Origin: JAEUOS01 sp965279115
Lineage (GTDB): Bacteria; Pseudomonadota; Gammaproteobacteria; Burkholderiales; JAEUOS01
Direction: 5' to 3'
Length of the DNA: 64,000 nucleotides
Assembly: GCA_965279115.1 (NCBI GenBank)
Contig: OZ257137.1
Location: 3,286,001-3,350,000 of the forward strand
Shown here: positions 25,842-34,781 of the stretch, in pieces
Numbering within the stretch: position 1 is the first letter of the stretch
Layout: each line of letters opens with the position of its first letter
The notes under the pieces: model-generated
Databases searched by the model: none
Seen by the model: only the letters and a program-made list of their open reading frames with translations
Told to the model about the DNA's origin: nothing
Made by a program: the position numbers and the translations under genes

Positions 25842-26730
25842 TGTGCTGACTGATTTGGAATCCGAGTCCATCGAGATCATCCGAGAAGCGGTCGCAACCG
25901 CATCGCGCCCAGTAATGCTCTATTCGATCGGGAAAGACTCCTCGGTGATGCTCCGCCTGGCGCAAAAGGCCTTTCTGCCAGCACCATTGCCGTTCCCCCT
26001 GCTGCACATCGACACCACGTGGAAGTTTCGCGAAATGATCGAGTTTCGCGACAAGATGGTGCGCGACATTGGTGTTGATCTCCTGGTCCATACCAATCAC
26101 GAAGCTCTGGCGCAGGGTATCAATCCGTTTGACCACGGATCAGAGCGTTATACCGATGTCATGAAGACAGTGGCGCTTAGGCAGGCGTTGGACAAGCATG
26201 GCTTTGATCTCGCAATGGGAGGCGCGAGGCGCGACGAGGAAAAATCGCGCGCGAAGGAGCGGATATTCTCGTTTCGGTCCAAAGGGCATCGCTGGGATCC
26301 CAAGGTGCAGCGCCCGGAATTATGGAATCTCTACAACACCCGGATCAATCCGGGCGAATCGATCCGGGTGTTTCCAATCTCGAACTGGACTGAAGCTGAC
26401 ATCTGGATGTATATCGAAAAGGAACAGATTCCGATCGTTCCGTTATATTTTTCAAAGTTGCGTCCGGTTGTTCGTCGCGGCGGTCAGTGGCTAATGGTCG
26501 ACGACGCTCGCATGCCGCTTCTGGTCGGCGAGAAACCTGAGATGCGTGCCGTACGCTTCCGTACGCTGGGCTGCTATCCGCTGACAGCAGCAGTGGAGAG
26601 CGATGCCGTTACGCTTGAGGAAATTATCCGGGAAACGCTTGGCGCCCGCACATCGGAGCGACAGGGCCGACTGATTGATCATGACAGTACCGCCTCTATG
26701 GAACGCAAGAAGCAAGAGGGCTACTTCTAA
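25834..26730 (+). CDS. cysD: Sulfate adenylyltransferase small subunit
   Basis: The 298-residue PP-loop subunit that adenylates sulfate to APS. The ATP-binding block LYSIGKDSSVMLRLAQKAF, the downstream HIDTTWKFREMIEFRD, GGARRDEEKSRAKERI (signature of CysD) and MERKKQEGYF at the end are all present. The start is taken as GTG 25834; a second GTG at 25843 is possible. It overlaps cysNC by one base (TAATG). Being inside a surface-glycan cluster together with a sulfotransferase, it most likely feeds PAPS for glycan sulfation, not only cysteine synthesis. Confidence 0.95.
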   Translation: MSSVLTDLESESIEIIREAVATASRPVMLYSIGKDSSVMLRLAQKAFLPAPLPFPLLHIDTTWKFREMIEFRDKMVRDIGVDLLVHTNHEALAQGINPFDHGSERYTDVMKTVALRQALDKHGFDLAMGGARRDEEKSRAKERIFSFRSKGHRWDPKVQRPELWNLYNTRINPGESIRVFPISNWTEADIWMYIEKEQIPIVPLYFSKLRPVVRRGGQWLMVDDARMPLLVGEKPEMRAVRFRTLGCYPLTAAVESDAVTLEEIIRETLGARTSERQGRLIDHDSTASMERKKQEGYF

Positions 26731-28553
26731 TGATTGAGCCGTTACGTTTCATCACTTGCGGCAGTGTCGACGACGGCAAGTCGACACTTGTCGGCCGACT
26801 TCTCTATGAGTCCAAGCAGGTATTTGACGATCAGCTGAGTGCATTGGGCAAGGACTCGTCGCGTTTTGGCACGCGAGGCGAAGACCTGGATTTCGCGTTG
26901 CTGGTGGACGGGTTGCATGCCGAGCGCGAACAGGGAATCACGATTGATGTCGCATACCGGTTTTTCGCGACGCCGCAGCGCCGGTTCATCGTGGCAGATA
27001 CGCCTGGTCATGAGCAGTACACGCGCAACATGGCCACCGGAGCATCCACCGCTGACCTTGCAATTCTGCTTGTGGATGCGCGGAAAGGCCTGCTGGCGCA
27101 GACCAGCAGACACAGCCGGATAGTCGCCATGCTGGGAGTGCGGCACGTTGTTCTGGCGGTCAACAAGATGGATCTTGTCGATTGGGATCAACGGACCTTC
27201 GAGGATATCGTCGCGCGGTATCGCGAGTTTTCTGCTGGTCTGGGTTACGCGTCGGTCCAGGCGATCCCTACTGCAGCGACCACCGGAGCCAACGTGATCG
27301 TCCGCAGTGCCGGTACGCCGTGGTATGAGGGCCCGGCCTTGCTTGAGTACCTGGAGTCTGTGCGTGTGACGCCTGCCATTGCCAGCGACTTCCGCATGCC
27401 GGTGCAATGGGTGAATCGACCGAACTCCGAATTCCGTGGCTTTTGTGGCCGAATCGCTTGCGGGGAAGTGCGGCCGGGCGCCGTTGTTCGTGTGGCACCT
27501 GGCGGAAGCGAGGTGGCAGTGAAGTCGGTTATCGCGGCGGGCGAGTCGGTTGCTCGTGCCGGCCCAGGCGATTCGATCACCCTCACCTTCTGTGAAGAAG
27601 TCGATGTCAGCAGGGGCGATGTTATCGCGGACGGAAAGGCTCCAGTTCCGGTTGCCGACCAGTTCGAGGCGCATCTGCTTTGGATGTCCGATCATCCCCT
27701 CGTAGCGGGGCGCGCCTATCTTGTGAAAATCCACACCTGCTTGACAGGCGCGACGGTGAGCCGGATAAAGCATCGCATCGACGTCAACAGCGGAGCGGAA
27801 CTCGCCACGAAGGAACTGGGACTCAACGAGATTGGGATTGTCAATATCGGCATGGATCGTCCGGTACCGTTTGAGCCCTACGCGACCGCTCGCAGCCTTG
27901 GCGCATTTATTCTGATCGACCGCATCAGCAACGAGACGGTCGGCGCTGGCATGATCGATTTTGCCCTCCGGCGCGCCGCAAATATCCACTGGCAGGCGTT
28001 GTCCGTAGACAAAAGGGCGCGTGCGGCCCTAAAGCTCCAGCGTCCGCGCTGCGTGTGGCTGACGGGCCTTTCCGGGTCGGGAAAGTCGACGATCGCGAAT
28101 CTGCTGGAAAAGCGATTGCATGCGGAGGGCCGGCACACCAGCCTTCTCGATGGGGACAATGTCCGTCATGGCCTCAATCGCGACCTCGGGTTCACTGAAG
28201 CAGATCGGGTGGAGAACATCCGGCGCGTGGCTGAGGTAGCGAAGCTGATGGTGGATGCGGGCCTGATCGTAATAGTGTCGTTCATTTCTCCGTTCCGGTC
28301 GGAGCGTGACTTTTCGCGCTCTCTATTCGAACCCGGCGAATTCCTGGAAATCCACGTTGATACTCCGCTTGAAGAGTGCGAGAGGCGTGATCCCAAAGGG
28401 TTGTATGCCAAGGCACGCCGCGGCGACCTGAAGAATTTCACCGGGATTGACAGTGCTTACGAGGCACCTCAGTCGCCAGAACTGCGCCTGACCACGCTAC
28501 TGGAAGGTCCCGAGGCATGTGCGGAACGCATACTTCGGGAGCTGAACCTGTAA
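26730..28553 (+). CDS. cysNC: Bifunctional sulfate adenylyltransferase large subunit / APS kinase
   Basis: A 607-residue fusion. Residues 1-430 are the CysN GTPase: GSVDDGKSTL at 11-20, DTPGHEQYTRNM and NKMDLVDW are the G1, G3 and G4 motifs. Residues from about 435 are APS kinase: WLTGLSGSGKSTIANLLE (Walker A) and DGDNVRHGLNRDLGF (APS/ATP site). Together with CysD it makes PAPS. The NodQ/CysNC fusion is known from Rhizobium Nod-factor sulfation, where it serves a sulfotransferase, matching the sulfotransferase 1.3 kb downstream here. No missing key residue was seen. Confidence 0.96.
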   Translation: MIEPLRFITCGSVDDGKSTLVGRLLYESKQVFDDQLSALGKDSSRFGTRGEDLDFALLVDGLHAEREQGITIDVAYRFFATPQRRFIVADTPGHEQYTRNMATGASTADLAILLVDARKGLLAQTSRHSRIVAMLGVRHVVLAVNKMDLVDWDQRTFEDIVARYREFSAGLGYASVQAIPTAATTGANVIVRSAGTPWYEGPALLEYLESVRVTPAIASDFRMPVQWVNRPNSEFRGFCGRIACGEVRPGAVVRVAPGGSEVAVKSVIAAGESVARAGPGDSITLTFCEEVDVSRGDVIADGKAPVPVADQFEAHLLWMSDHPLVAGRAYLVKIHTCLTGATVSRIKHRIDVNSGAELATKELGLNEIGIVNIGMDRPVPFEPYATARSLGAFILIDRISNETVGAGMIDFALRRAANIHWQALSVDKRARAALKLQRPRCVWLTGLSGSGKSTIANLLEKRLHAEGRHTSLLDGDNVRHGLNRDLGFTEADRVENIRRVAEVAKLMVDAGLIVIVSFISPFRSERDFSRSLFEPGEFLEIHVDTPLEECERRDPKGLYAKARRGDLKNFTGIDSAYEAPQSPELRLTTLLEGPEACAERILRELNL

Positions 28554-28682
28554 TTGCAGGGCACATTTGCCAATGGTCGATTTTCTCGGAGTTCGAATGT
28601 ACGCGCGTGGCCCGGCATTGGTTGTCTGGGCATTGGCACCCGGAGTGCCGCCAGCGCACGTGCGGAGTGCCACGGAGAAGCA

Positions 28683-29813
28683 ATGCTGAATCCGCAATCC
28701 CCCAAAGACGCTTGGACCAGGCGAACTACCCTGGACGGCACCCGCCAAGACCAAATGACCGAGATTTGGGAGTATCGTGGTGCGACTCACTGCATCGATG
28801 TCACTGTCGGAAAGCGACTCGACGTGCTTTCCCTGAAGGGAACGTCGCTTCGGGAAATCAGGGAATACGCCGCATTTCTGGAGAAGAGCGCGGCTAGGTT
28901 GTATGCTCTCGATGCGCCTCACAACACCTTGGAAAGCTGTCCATGTTGCGGCCAAGCGACCCGGGGCGCGAGTGTGGCCATGAAGGTCTTTGAAGTGCCG
29001 TATGTCCGCTGCCAAGGATGCGGTCACGTTTACGTAAGTGAACAGCCCTCCCAGAGCGTTCTGGACTCCCTGTTCACTGAATCGGCGCTGCACAGTTCAG
29101 AATATACGGATATCGACCCCGCCGCCCAGGACTTCCGTATCAGGCAGATCGCGGAACCGAAGCTTGGCTGGGCCCGCCGGCAATATGAACGGGTCTTCAA
29201 TCGTGCTCCGTCGAGTCTCGTTGACGTTGGTGCGGGTGGGGGACATTTCGTGACCGCAGCTGCCAGAGCCGGCATGGATGTTGTCGGTTATGAACGAAGC
29301 GCCTCGTCGCGCAGATTCGCGAAATCGGCCTTTGGCGTCGAACTGCGCCCGGAGGATTTCCACGTGGACGATGCGTCGGCGGTCGATCTGATCACGTTCT
29401 GGGGTTTGCTTGAATACGTTCCGCAGCCGCGAAGACTGCTGGCCACAGCGCGTCGTCGTCTCGCCACAACGGCTGGGATGCTGATCGTCGAAGTGCCACG
29501 GTTCAATTGTGTCGGGTCGGCCGCGCAAGAGGCGGAAGGGGCTGTGGTGGCTCGACACATGGATCCGACCACCCACGTGAACTGCTTTACGGATGCTTCG
29601 TTGTGTACCGCGTTGGTTGAAGAGGGATTCAGGCCTGTGGCGGCCTGGTATTTCGGCATGGACATTTACGAACTTTTCGTGCAGATCGCCCTGAAGCTCG
29701 ATGACGAAACTGTTCTCGAGAAGATTGCTTCGATGCTCAATGGAAGCCAAGCGGCGCTCGACAGGGGCAGACAGTGCGACGATCTCATAGTCGCGGCAGT
29801 ACCGATCGATTGA
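28683..29813 (+). CDS. SAM methyltransferase with N-terminal zinc-ribbon Cys pairs
   Basis: A 376-residue protein. An N-terminal extension of about 80 residues precedes CPCCG (Cys86, Cys88, Cys89) and CQGCG (Cys110, Cys113), likely a zinc site. The SAM domain shows SLVDVGAGGGHFVTAAARAG near residues 178-197, the acidic strand DVVGYERS, DLITFWGLLEYVPQPRRL and MLIVEVPRFN. It ends with a C-terminal helical region. ATG 28683 has a GGAGA ribosome site at a good distance; the frame is open from 28554 but that segment looks non-coding. The 129-base gap after cysNC is unusual in this tight cluster. Probably modifies a sugar. Confidence 0.8.
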   Translation: MLNPQSPKDAWTRRTTLDGTRQDQMTEIWEYRGATHCIDVTVGKRLDVLSLKGTSLREIREYAAFLEKSAARLYALDAPHNTLESCPCCGQATRGASVAMKVFEVPYVRCQGCGHVYVSEQPSQSVLDSLFTESALHSSEYTDIDPAAQDFRIRQIAEPKLGWARRQYERVFNRAPSSLVDVGAGGGHFVTAAARAGMDVVGYERSASSRRFAKSAFGVELRPEDFHVDDASAVDLITFWGLLEYVPQPRRLLATARRRLATTAGMLIVEVPRFNCVGSAAQEAEGAVVARHMDPTTHVNCFTDASLCTALVEEGFRPVAAWYFGMDIYELFVQIALKLDDETVLEKIASMLNGSQAALDRGRQCDDLIVAAVPID

Positions 29814-29844
29814 GCGAAACCATTCGCATGGATAGTCGCGTTTG

Positions 29845-31014
29845 ATGCGCCCCCTCTTCATTTTCGGAGTAGCACGATCCGGAACAAACCTGCTTTGCCG
29901 GATGCTCAATCGCCATCCGGAGGTGGAGCTTGCGCTGGATCCGTTCATGCCGTTCTTCAAATCCTTGCGAAACCGCATCATCGAAGGCTGTTGCGACGAA
30001 CAAGTCAAGGGCGCCTTTGATCCGCACCGCGCATTCGAGGATTACTACTTCAACCCCTGCGGACCTGCGACGCTCGACTTGTTGTCGGCGGCCACTGCGC
30101 ACCACCCTTTCAGGCCGGGGGATGAGGACGAATTGCGCGACGCGATTTCTGCGCGTGCGGGTCTGGAGTCCCCCGAGCGCGCCGGGCAACTTATGCAGGC
30201 GGGCGGCGCCGACTATGGAACGTTTTTCGACAGTGCGCTGAACATTATCGGTAATTCCAAGCGGGGTGCGCGGAATCCCTGGTGTGGATCCAAGGAGGTT
30301 TGGACGATCGATTTTTTGCCCTTGCTTGCGCGCACTTATCCGTCCGCCCGTTTTTTCATCATCGAACGTGATCCCAGGGCGATTGTCGCCTCACTGCTCG
30401 AAATGGCGCGAAAGGATTCAAGCCAGGCCGCACATTTTGTTTCGTATGCCAGGCATTGGCGAAAGTTCGTCGTGCAATCCAGAGTTCTTGTGGCTGATCC
30501 GGAAATCGGGCGCCGTGTCAGCATCGTGTCCTATGAAAATCTGGTGCTTCGACCTGAGGGCGAGGCAAAGAAGCTTTGCGCGCACCTGGCACTTGATTTC
30601 GTACCCGAGATGCTCGATGTTTCCGCGCAGGGATGGACTGGAAACAGCAGCTACAGCGGAGATTTCGGCATTTATGGGGCGTCCCTCGGACAGTGGCGGG
30701 AAACCTTGAGTCGCGAAATCTTGCAGGCGATCGAGTTCTATTGCGCGCCCGAAATGACGCTGACCGAATATCTGCCACTTTCCGAAGCGGCCGGGAAGAT
30801 CACGCCCGCCCTGGTTCACACAGTGTGCGACGCTGCCAACTCGCCTGGCAGCTGGCGCAGTGACAGCGGGATGGTGACGCTCGAGATGGGCGGCGAACTC
30901 ATGCGCTACGCGATGCTTGACAATTCGGAGGCCTTCGACGAGCGTACCGTGCGCGAATGCTTCTTGTTTCGTCAGGCACTTGACAATATCCGTGCGCGTG
31001 CGCGACGACCATGA
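29845..31014 (+). CDS. PAPS-dependent sulfotransferase family protein
   Basis: A 389-residue sulfotransferase. GVARSGTNLLCRMLNRHPEV near the N-terminus is the 5'-phosphosulfate-binding loop; RFFIIERDPRAIVASLLEMA about residue 170-190 is the 3'-phosphate-binding motif with Arg and Ser. Such enzymes move sulfate from PAPS onto a hydroxyl or amino group, here probably of a glycan. A TTG three bases upstream (29842) is a weaker start. It follows the CysD/CysNC genes that make PAPS, giving a complete sulfation branch. It overlaps the next gene by four bases (ATGA). Acceptor unknown. Confidence 0.85.
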   Translation: MRPLFIFGVARSGTNLLCRMLNRHPEVELALDPFMPFFKSLRNRIIEGCCDEQVKGAFDPHRAFEDYYFNPCGPATLDLLSAATAHHPFRPGDEDELRDAISARAGLESPERAGQLMQAGGADYGTFFDSALNIIGNSKRGARNPWCGSKEVWTIDFLPLLARTYPSARFFIIERDPRAIVASLLEMARKDSSQAAHFVSYARHWRKFVVQSRVLVADPEIGRRVSIVSYENLVLRPEGEAKKLCAHLALDFVPEMLDVSAQGWTGNSSYSGDFGIYGASLGQWRETLSREILQAIEFYCAPEMTLTEYLPLSEAAGKITPALVHTVCDAANSPGSWRSDSGMVTLEMGGELMRYAMLDNSEAFDERTVRECFLFRQALDNIRARARRP

Positions 31015-32786
31015 AGGTACTTGTTTTTGCCCCGCATTCTGCCATCTGGGTACACGCGTTTCCGGAGGCCCTCATCGCCGAAGCTCTTCAGCAGGCCGGC
31101 CATGAGATTGTCTACGTCGGTTGCGGGCGGGTCTTCGGTGAATTGTGTGTATCGATGGGGGCTTATGGCGTCGGCATCGAGGCGTCGGTCGAACGCAAGA
31201 AGCAGGTGTGTGAGCTATGCGATGCCAACAAGCGGATCATCAGGCAACAATTTGATTTCTCCGGCTCCGATCTCGCGGATCTTCTGGATGCAGCGGACCG
31301 AAGTTGGGTCGATCAAGTTTGCGCATCGGTCACGCGGGAAAATTACCTCGACCTGGTGATTGACGGAGTGGCTGTGGGCAAGTGTGCCCTGAGTCATTTC
31401 CTCATCAACCGGAAGAAGAGCAATCTCGAGTTCAGCGCCGCAGAATGGGAGCGTTTCCGGGTCGAATTGCGCAACACGTTGAATGCGTTTGCGGGGACGA
31501 GGAAAGTGTTGGATGTCGAAAAGCCCGATCGCGTAATCGTTTATGTGGCGGCATACTCGGTGAATTTCGTGTGTTGCGAATTGGCGCGACTGCGCGGAAT
31601 TCCGCATTACTACCTGGCGGCGGCTGGGAATCTTGCCGACCGCTTGCAGAAAATCGTTCTGGCGAAAGGGCATACGATGCACTTTCAGAAGAACAACATC
31701 GGTCATTGGGACGCGCTCAAGGATGTGCCGTGTTCGGCGGACTCCCTCAGCTACATCACGGGCCATTTTCGTGAATTGCTGCGTGGACGCAATCCCTTTG
31801 TGTACTCGTCACCTGCACAGAGCAAGCCTGAGGATCTCCGGGCTCGCTTTGGAATAGGCGAAGGCCAGAAGGTCTTGCTGGCAGCGATGAGCAGTTACGA
31901 CGAAATCTACGCCTCGCAGATCGTTGGGCTGTGGCCGGACGATTTCGAGTCAATCTTTCCCAGCCAGATGGACTGGATTAGGGCGCTTATCGACTTTGTC
32001 GAGCTTCGGCCGGAACTGTTTCTGTTGATCCGGGTCCATCCGCGGGAGTTTCCGAACAAGCGCGACACCGGGCTGTCCGACAGCGCGTTGAAGTTCCAGG
32101 AAATGTTGGTCGCACTACCGCCCAACGTTAAGGTGAATTGGCCGACTGACCAAGTCTCGATGTATGACATTGCGGAGATCACCGATGTATGCCTCAACGC
32201 ATGGTCAAGCGCAGGAAAGGAGATGACCCTTCTCGGCATTCCGGTGGTCACTTACGCGCCGGATCTGCTTGTCTATCCCCCGGCCCTCAATTACGTGAGC
32301 GACTCGCGCGAAGGCTATTTCCAGCAGATACTGTTGGCGCTAGCGAATGGATGGAGTGTTGATCACATCCGGGCCGCGTATCGCTGGTATGTCCTGGAGT
32401 ACGAAAAGGCGATGCTGGATCTCGGTGAGAGCTTTGACGCCTCGGAGAATCAGGCCGACGGACTGGCTTTGCGCGGATTCAACAAGTTGCGTCGCATGCT
32501 CGACCCTTATCACCGTCAAACGAAGGATTGTTCCAGTCGAACGGCGGCGCTCAAGGCTGCCCCGATCATCAACCAACTGGTCGAGGAAGGCCGCGATACG
32601 ATTCTGGACATTCGGGTCGAGCAGGGCTTTCCGTCGTTCTCGATTGCCGGAGAAACGGCTGCGCTCAAGCGCGAAGTCGGGCGACTTGCCGAGTTGATGT
32701 ATTCGAACCGCGGCACCGCCAGACCGGGCACCTTGAGGCATAGACTCGAATCCTTTGCCAGGACCTCTGATGAGCCAACTCGGTAG
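31011..32786 (+). CDS. Unknown 591-residue GT-B-like glycan protein
   Basis: I cannot name this protein. It begins KVLVFAPHSAIWVHAFPEAL, looking like the first beta-alpha unit of a GT-B glycosyltransferase, and has LLIRVHPREFPNKRDTG near residues 335-355, a pattern shared with capsule-synthesis and CDP-glycerol transferase-like enzymes. A later NAWSSAGKEMTLLGIPVVTY resembles their C-terminal donor domain. Residues 480-591 are a helical tail. It is between the sulfotransferase (ATGA overlap) and the aminopeptidase-like gene (17-base overlap). A role as a glycosyl- or glycerophosphoryl-transferase is an inference; no catalytic residues can be assigned. Confidence 0.72.
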   Translation: MKVLVFAPHSAIWVHAFPEALIAEALQQAGHEIVYVGCGRVFGELCVSMGAYGVGIEASVERKKQVCELCDANKRIIRQQFDFSGSDLADLLDAADRSWVDQVCASVTRENYLDLVIDGVAVGKCALSHFLINRKKSNLEFSAAEWERFRVELRNTLNAFAGTRKVLDVEKPDRVIVYVAAYSVNFVCCELARLRGIPHYYLAAAGNLADRLQKIVLAKGHTMHFQKNNIGHWDALKDVPCSADSLSYITGHFRELLRGRNPFVYSSPAQSKPEDLRARFGIGEGQKVLLAAMSSYDEIYASQIVGLWPDDFESIFPSQMDWIRALIDFVELRPELFLLIRVHPREFPNKRDTGLSDSALKFQEMLVALPPNVKVNWPTDQVSMYDIAEITDVCLNAWSSAGKEMTLLGIPVVTYAPDLLVYPPALNYVSDSREGYFQQILLALANGWSVDHIRAAYRWYVLEYEKAMLDLGESFDASENQADGLALRGFNKLRRMLDPYHRQTKDCSSRTAALKAAPIINQLVEEGRDTILDIRVEQGFPSFSIAGETAALKREVGRLAELMYSNRGTARPGTLRHRLESFARTSDEPTR

Positions 32787-34149
32787 CAAGCTGGACATGA
32801 TTGAACTCGCCCGCGACTTGTGTGCTTTCGCCACGGGAGTCGTCGCCGATGCGAATGAATTCCTGTTTGCCCGAATCGACCGTGAACTTCCCCTTGATAT
32901 CCGTCGCTACAAGTCAGGCGACACCTACAACGGCTGGCTGGTGCCTGACAATTGGCGCGTCCACAAGGCGGAGATCCGCCGCGACGGGCAGTTGGTGTTC
33001 GATGGCCGCGCGCATACGCTCGGTGTGGCACGCTATGCCAAGTCATTTTCCGGCGCGCTGTCCTGGGAGGAGCTGCGCCCCCGCCTTGTCACCAATCCCG
33101 CCCTGCCGGACGCCTACGTCTTCCATTGCATGTGGCAATACCGTCCCTGGGCGGCCGATTGGGCGCTGTCGGTACCTTATGACGTCTATCGCACGCTTGG
33201 GCCGGGGCAGTACGAAGTGGAACTGGTCACCGAATACACCCCGGGTGAAATGCTCGTGGCACAGCACGAGAAGCGCGGCCGCAGCGGGAAGACCATCGTT
33301 TTCCACTCCAATTCCTGCCACCCGCACATGTCCAATGACGGCTTCGCCGGCACAGCCCTGCTGATTGCCCTGTTCAAGTGGCTTCATACCCAGGACACGT
33401 TCTATACATATCGCCTCGTGATCGGGCCGGAACACGTGGGCAGCGTCTTCTACCTGCGCGACATGCCGGAAGAGGAGATGCAGCGGATCGTCTGCGGCGT
33501 GTTCGAGGAGATGCCCGGAACCGGCGGGCCGGTCAAGATAGCGTCCTCCTTTGTGGGCGGCTTGCCGGTCGATCAGGCGTTCGCCAATGCCGCGCGACAC
33601 TATTCCAAGGCGCACGAACTGGTGCCGTGGCGCTGCGGCGCCGGCAATGACGAAACCGTATGGGAGGCTCCGGGATACGAAGTGCCGTTTCTCGAGATCA
33701 CCAGGTCAGAGGACCTGATGCATCCTTATCGCGAGTACCACACCAGTCTGGATACGCCCGAGGTCATGATTCCGGCCCAGATGGACGAGCTGCTGGTGGT
33801 GTTTCAGAAGGCCGTCTCCACGCTGGAGTGCAATGCGCGGGCCTGGCGCAAGTTCGATGGCCTGATGTGCCTGTCCAACCCCCGTTACGATCTCTACATG
33901 GAACGCGAGGATCCGGCCATCGCGAAGAATCTTCCTGCCGACTCCGAGAAATGGGGCAAGCTGCTCGACAGCCTGCTGCGATATTTCGACGGCAGTCTGA
34001 CCCTGCTCGAGATCGCCAATCGCCACGATCTGCCGTTTGAGCGTGTGTACCACTACGTCAAGCGCTTCGAGGAGAAAGGATTGGTCGACCTGAGTTTCGA
34101 GGAAATGCGGCGGGAAGCGCCGAAACGCATGCAACGGGCAAACCCATGA
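32770..34149 (+). CDS. DUF4910 aminopeptidase-like protein with C-terminal winged helix
   Basis: A 459-residue protein with a peptidase M28-like core. Candidate zinc ligands are in SNSCHPHMSNDGFAG (His, Asp), FEEMPGTGG (Glu), GNDETVWEAPGYEVP (Asp/Glu) and EYHTSLDTPE (His), the order expected for the DUF4910 family. The last ~70 residues (LRYFDGSLTLLEIANRHDLP, then ERVYHYVKRFEEKGLVDL) look like a helix-turn-helix (HTH_47-type). ATG 32770 overlaps the upstream gene by 17 bases, and its end overlaps hisH-like by four. Genes of this type recur in glycan loci, where they may hydrolyse an amide on a sugar or peptide; the reaction is not known. Confidence 0.82.
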   Translation: MSQLGSKLDMIELARDLCAFATGVVADANEFLFARIDRELPLDIRRYKSGDTYNGWLVPDNWRVHKAEIRRDGQLVFDGRAHTLGVARYAKSFSGALSWEELRPRLVTNPALPDAYVFHCMWQYRPWAADWALSVPYDVYRTLGPGQYEVELVTEYTPGEMLVAQHEKRGRSGKTIVFHSNSCHPHMSNDGFAGTALLIALFKWLHTQDTFYTYRLVIGPEHVGSVFYLRDMPEEEMQRIVCGVFEEMPGTGGPVKIASSFVGGLPVDQAFANAARHYSKAHELVPWRCGAGNDETVWEAPGYEVPFLEITRSEDLMHPYREYHTSLDTPEVMIPAQMDELLVVFQKAVSTLECNARAWRKFDGLMCLSNPRYDLYMEREDPAIAKNLPADSEKWGKLLDSLLRYFDGSLTLLEIANRHDLPFERVYHYVKRFEEKGLVDLSFEEMRREAPKRMQRANP

Positions 34150-34781
34150 TTGCCGTGGTCGATCTGAAGATCAGCAACCTTGCGTCGGTCCTCCATGCCT
34201 TGCGTCTGGTGGGCATTGGGGAATACGGGCTCGCCACGCCTGAAAACATCACCTCGGCCGCGGCGGTGATCCTGCCCGGAGTGGGGGCCTTCGCCGACGG
34301 CATGGCCAGTTTGCGCGAGCAAGGGCTGGTCGAGCCGATTCTTCTGGCGGCGGCAGCGGGTACCCCGATCTTCGGCATATGTCTGGGGATGCAGTTGCTG
34401 GCGTCGCGTAGCAGCGAATTCGGCGATCACGCGGGGCTTGGCTTGCTGTCGGGCCGTGTCGCGCAGTTGGTGGCCGACCGGCCGGGCTATCGGGTACCGA
34501 ACATCGGGTGGTGCGATGTTTCACCGGCCCGCAAGGGTGTGCTGTTTCCGGAAGCGGCCGGTGGCTGCTTTTATCACGTACACAGTTTTCACCTGGTTCC
34601 GGATGATTCCGCTGCCATCGCGGCCACCACGGACTTCAGCGGACGCGACATCACGGTCGCGGTTGAAGCCGGCAACCTGTTCGGCGTGCAGTTCCACGCG
34701 GAAAAGAGCCAGGATGACGGCCTGGCAGTGCTGTCCCGTTTCCTCCGATTCGTGAATGATCGCAAGCAAGGTGGCGCATGA
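34146..34781 (+). CDS. HisH-paralogue glutamine amidotransferase
   Basis: A 211-residue class I glutaminase. GICLGMQLLASR carries the catalytic Cys79; HSFHLVP and GVQFHAEKSQDDG near the C-terminus carry the His and Glu of the triad. It releases ammonia from glutamine and is made coupled (ATGA overlap) to the HisF-amidotransferase fusion that follows, so it is most likely the ammonia source for the fusion. In Pseudomonas aeruginosa O-antigen loci the HisH2/HisF2/WbpG set is the known counterpart. No histidine genes lie nearby, arguing against a role in histidine synthesis. Confidence 0.9.
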   Translation: MIAVVDLKISNLASVLHALRLVGIGEYGLATPENITSAAAVILPGVGAFADGMASLREQGLVEPILLAAAAGTPIFGICLGMQLLASRSSEFGDHAGLGLLSGRVAQLVADRPGYRVPNIGWCDVSPARKGVLFPEAAGGCFYHVHSFHLVPDDSAAIAATTDFSGRDITVAVEAGNLFGVQFHAEKSQDDGLAVLSRFLRFVNDRKQGGA

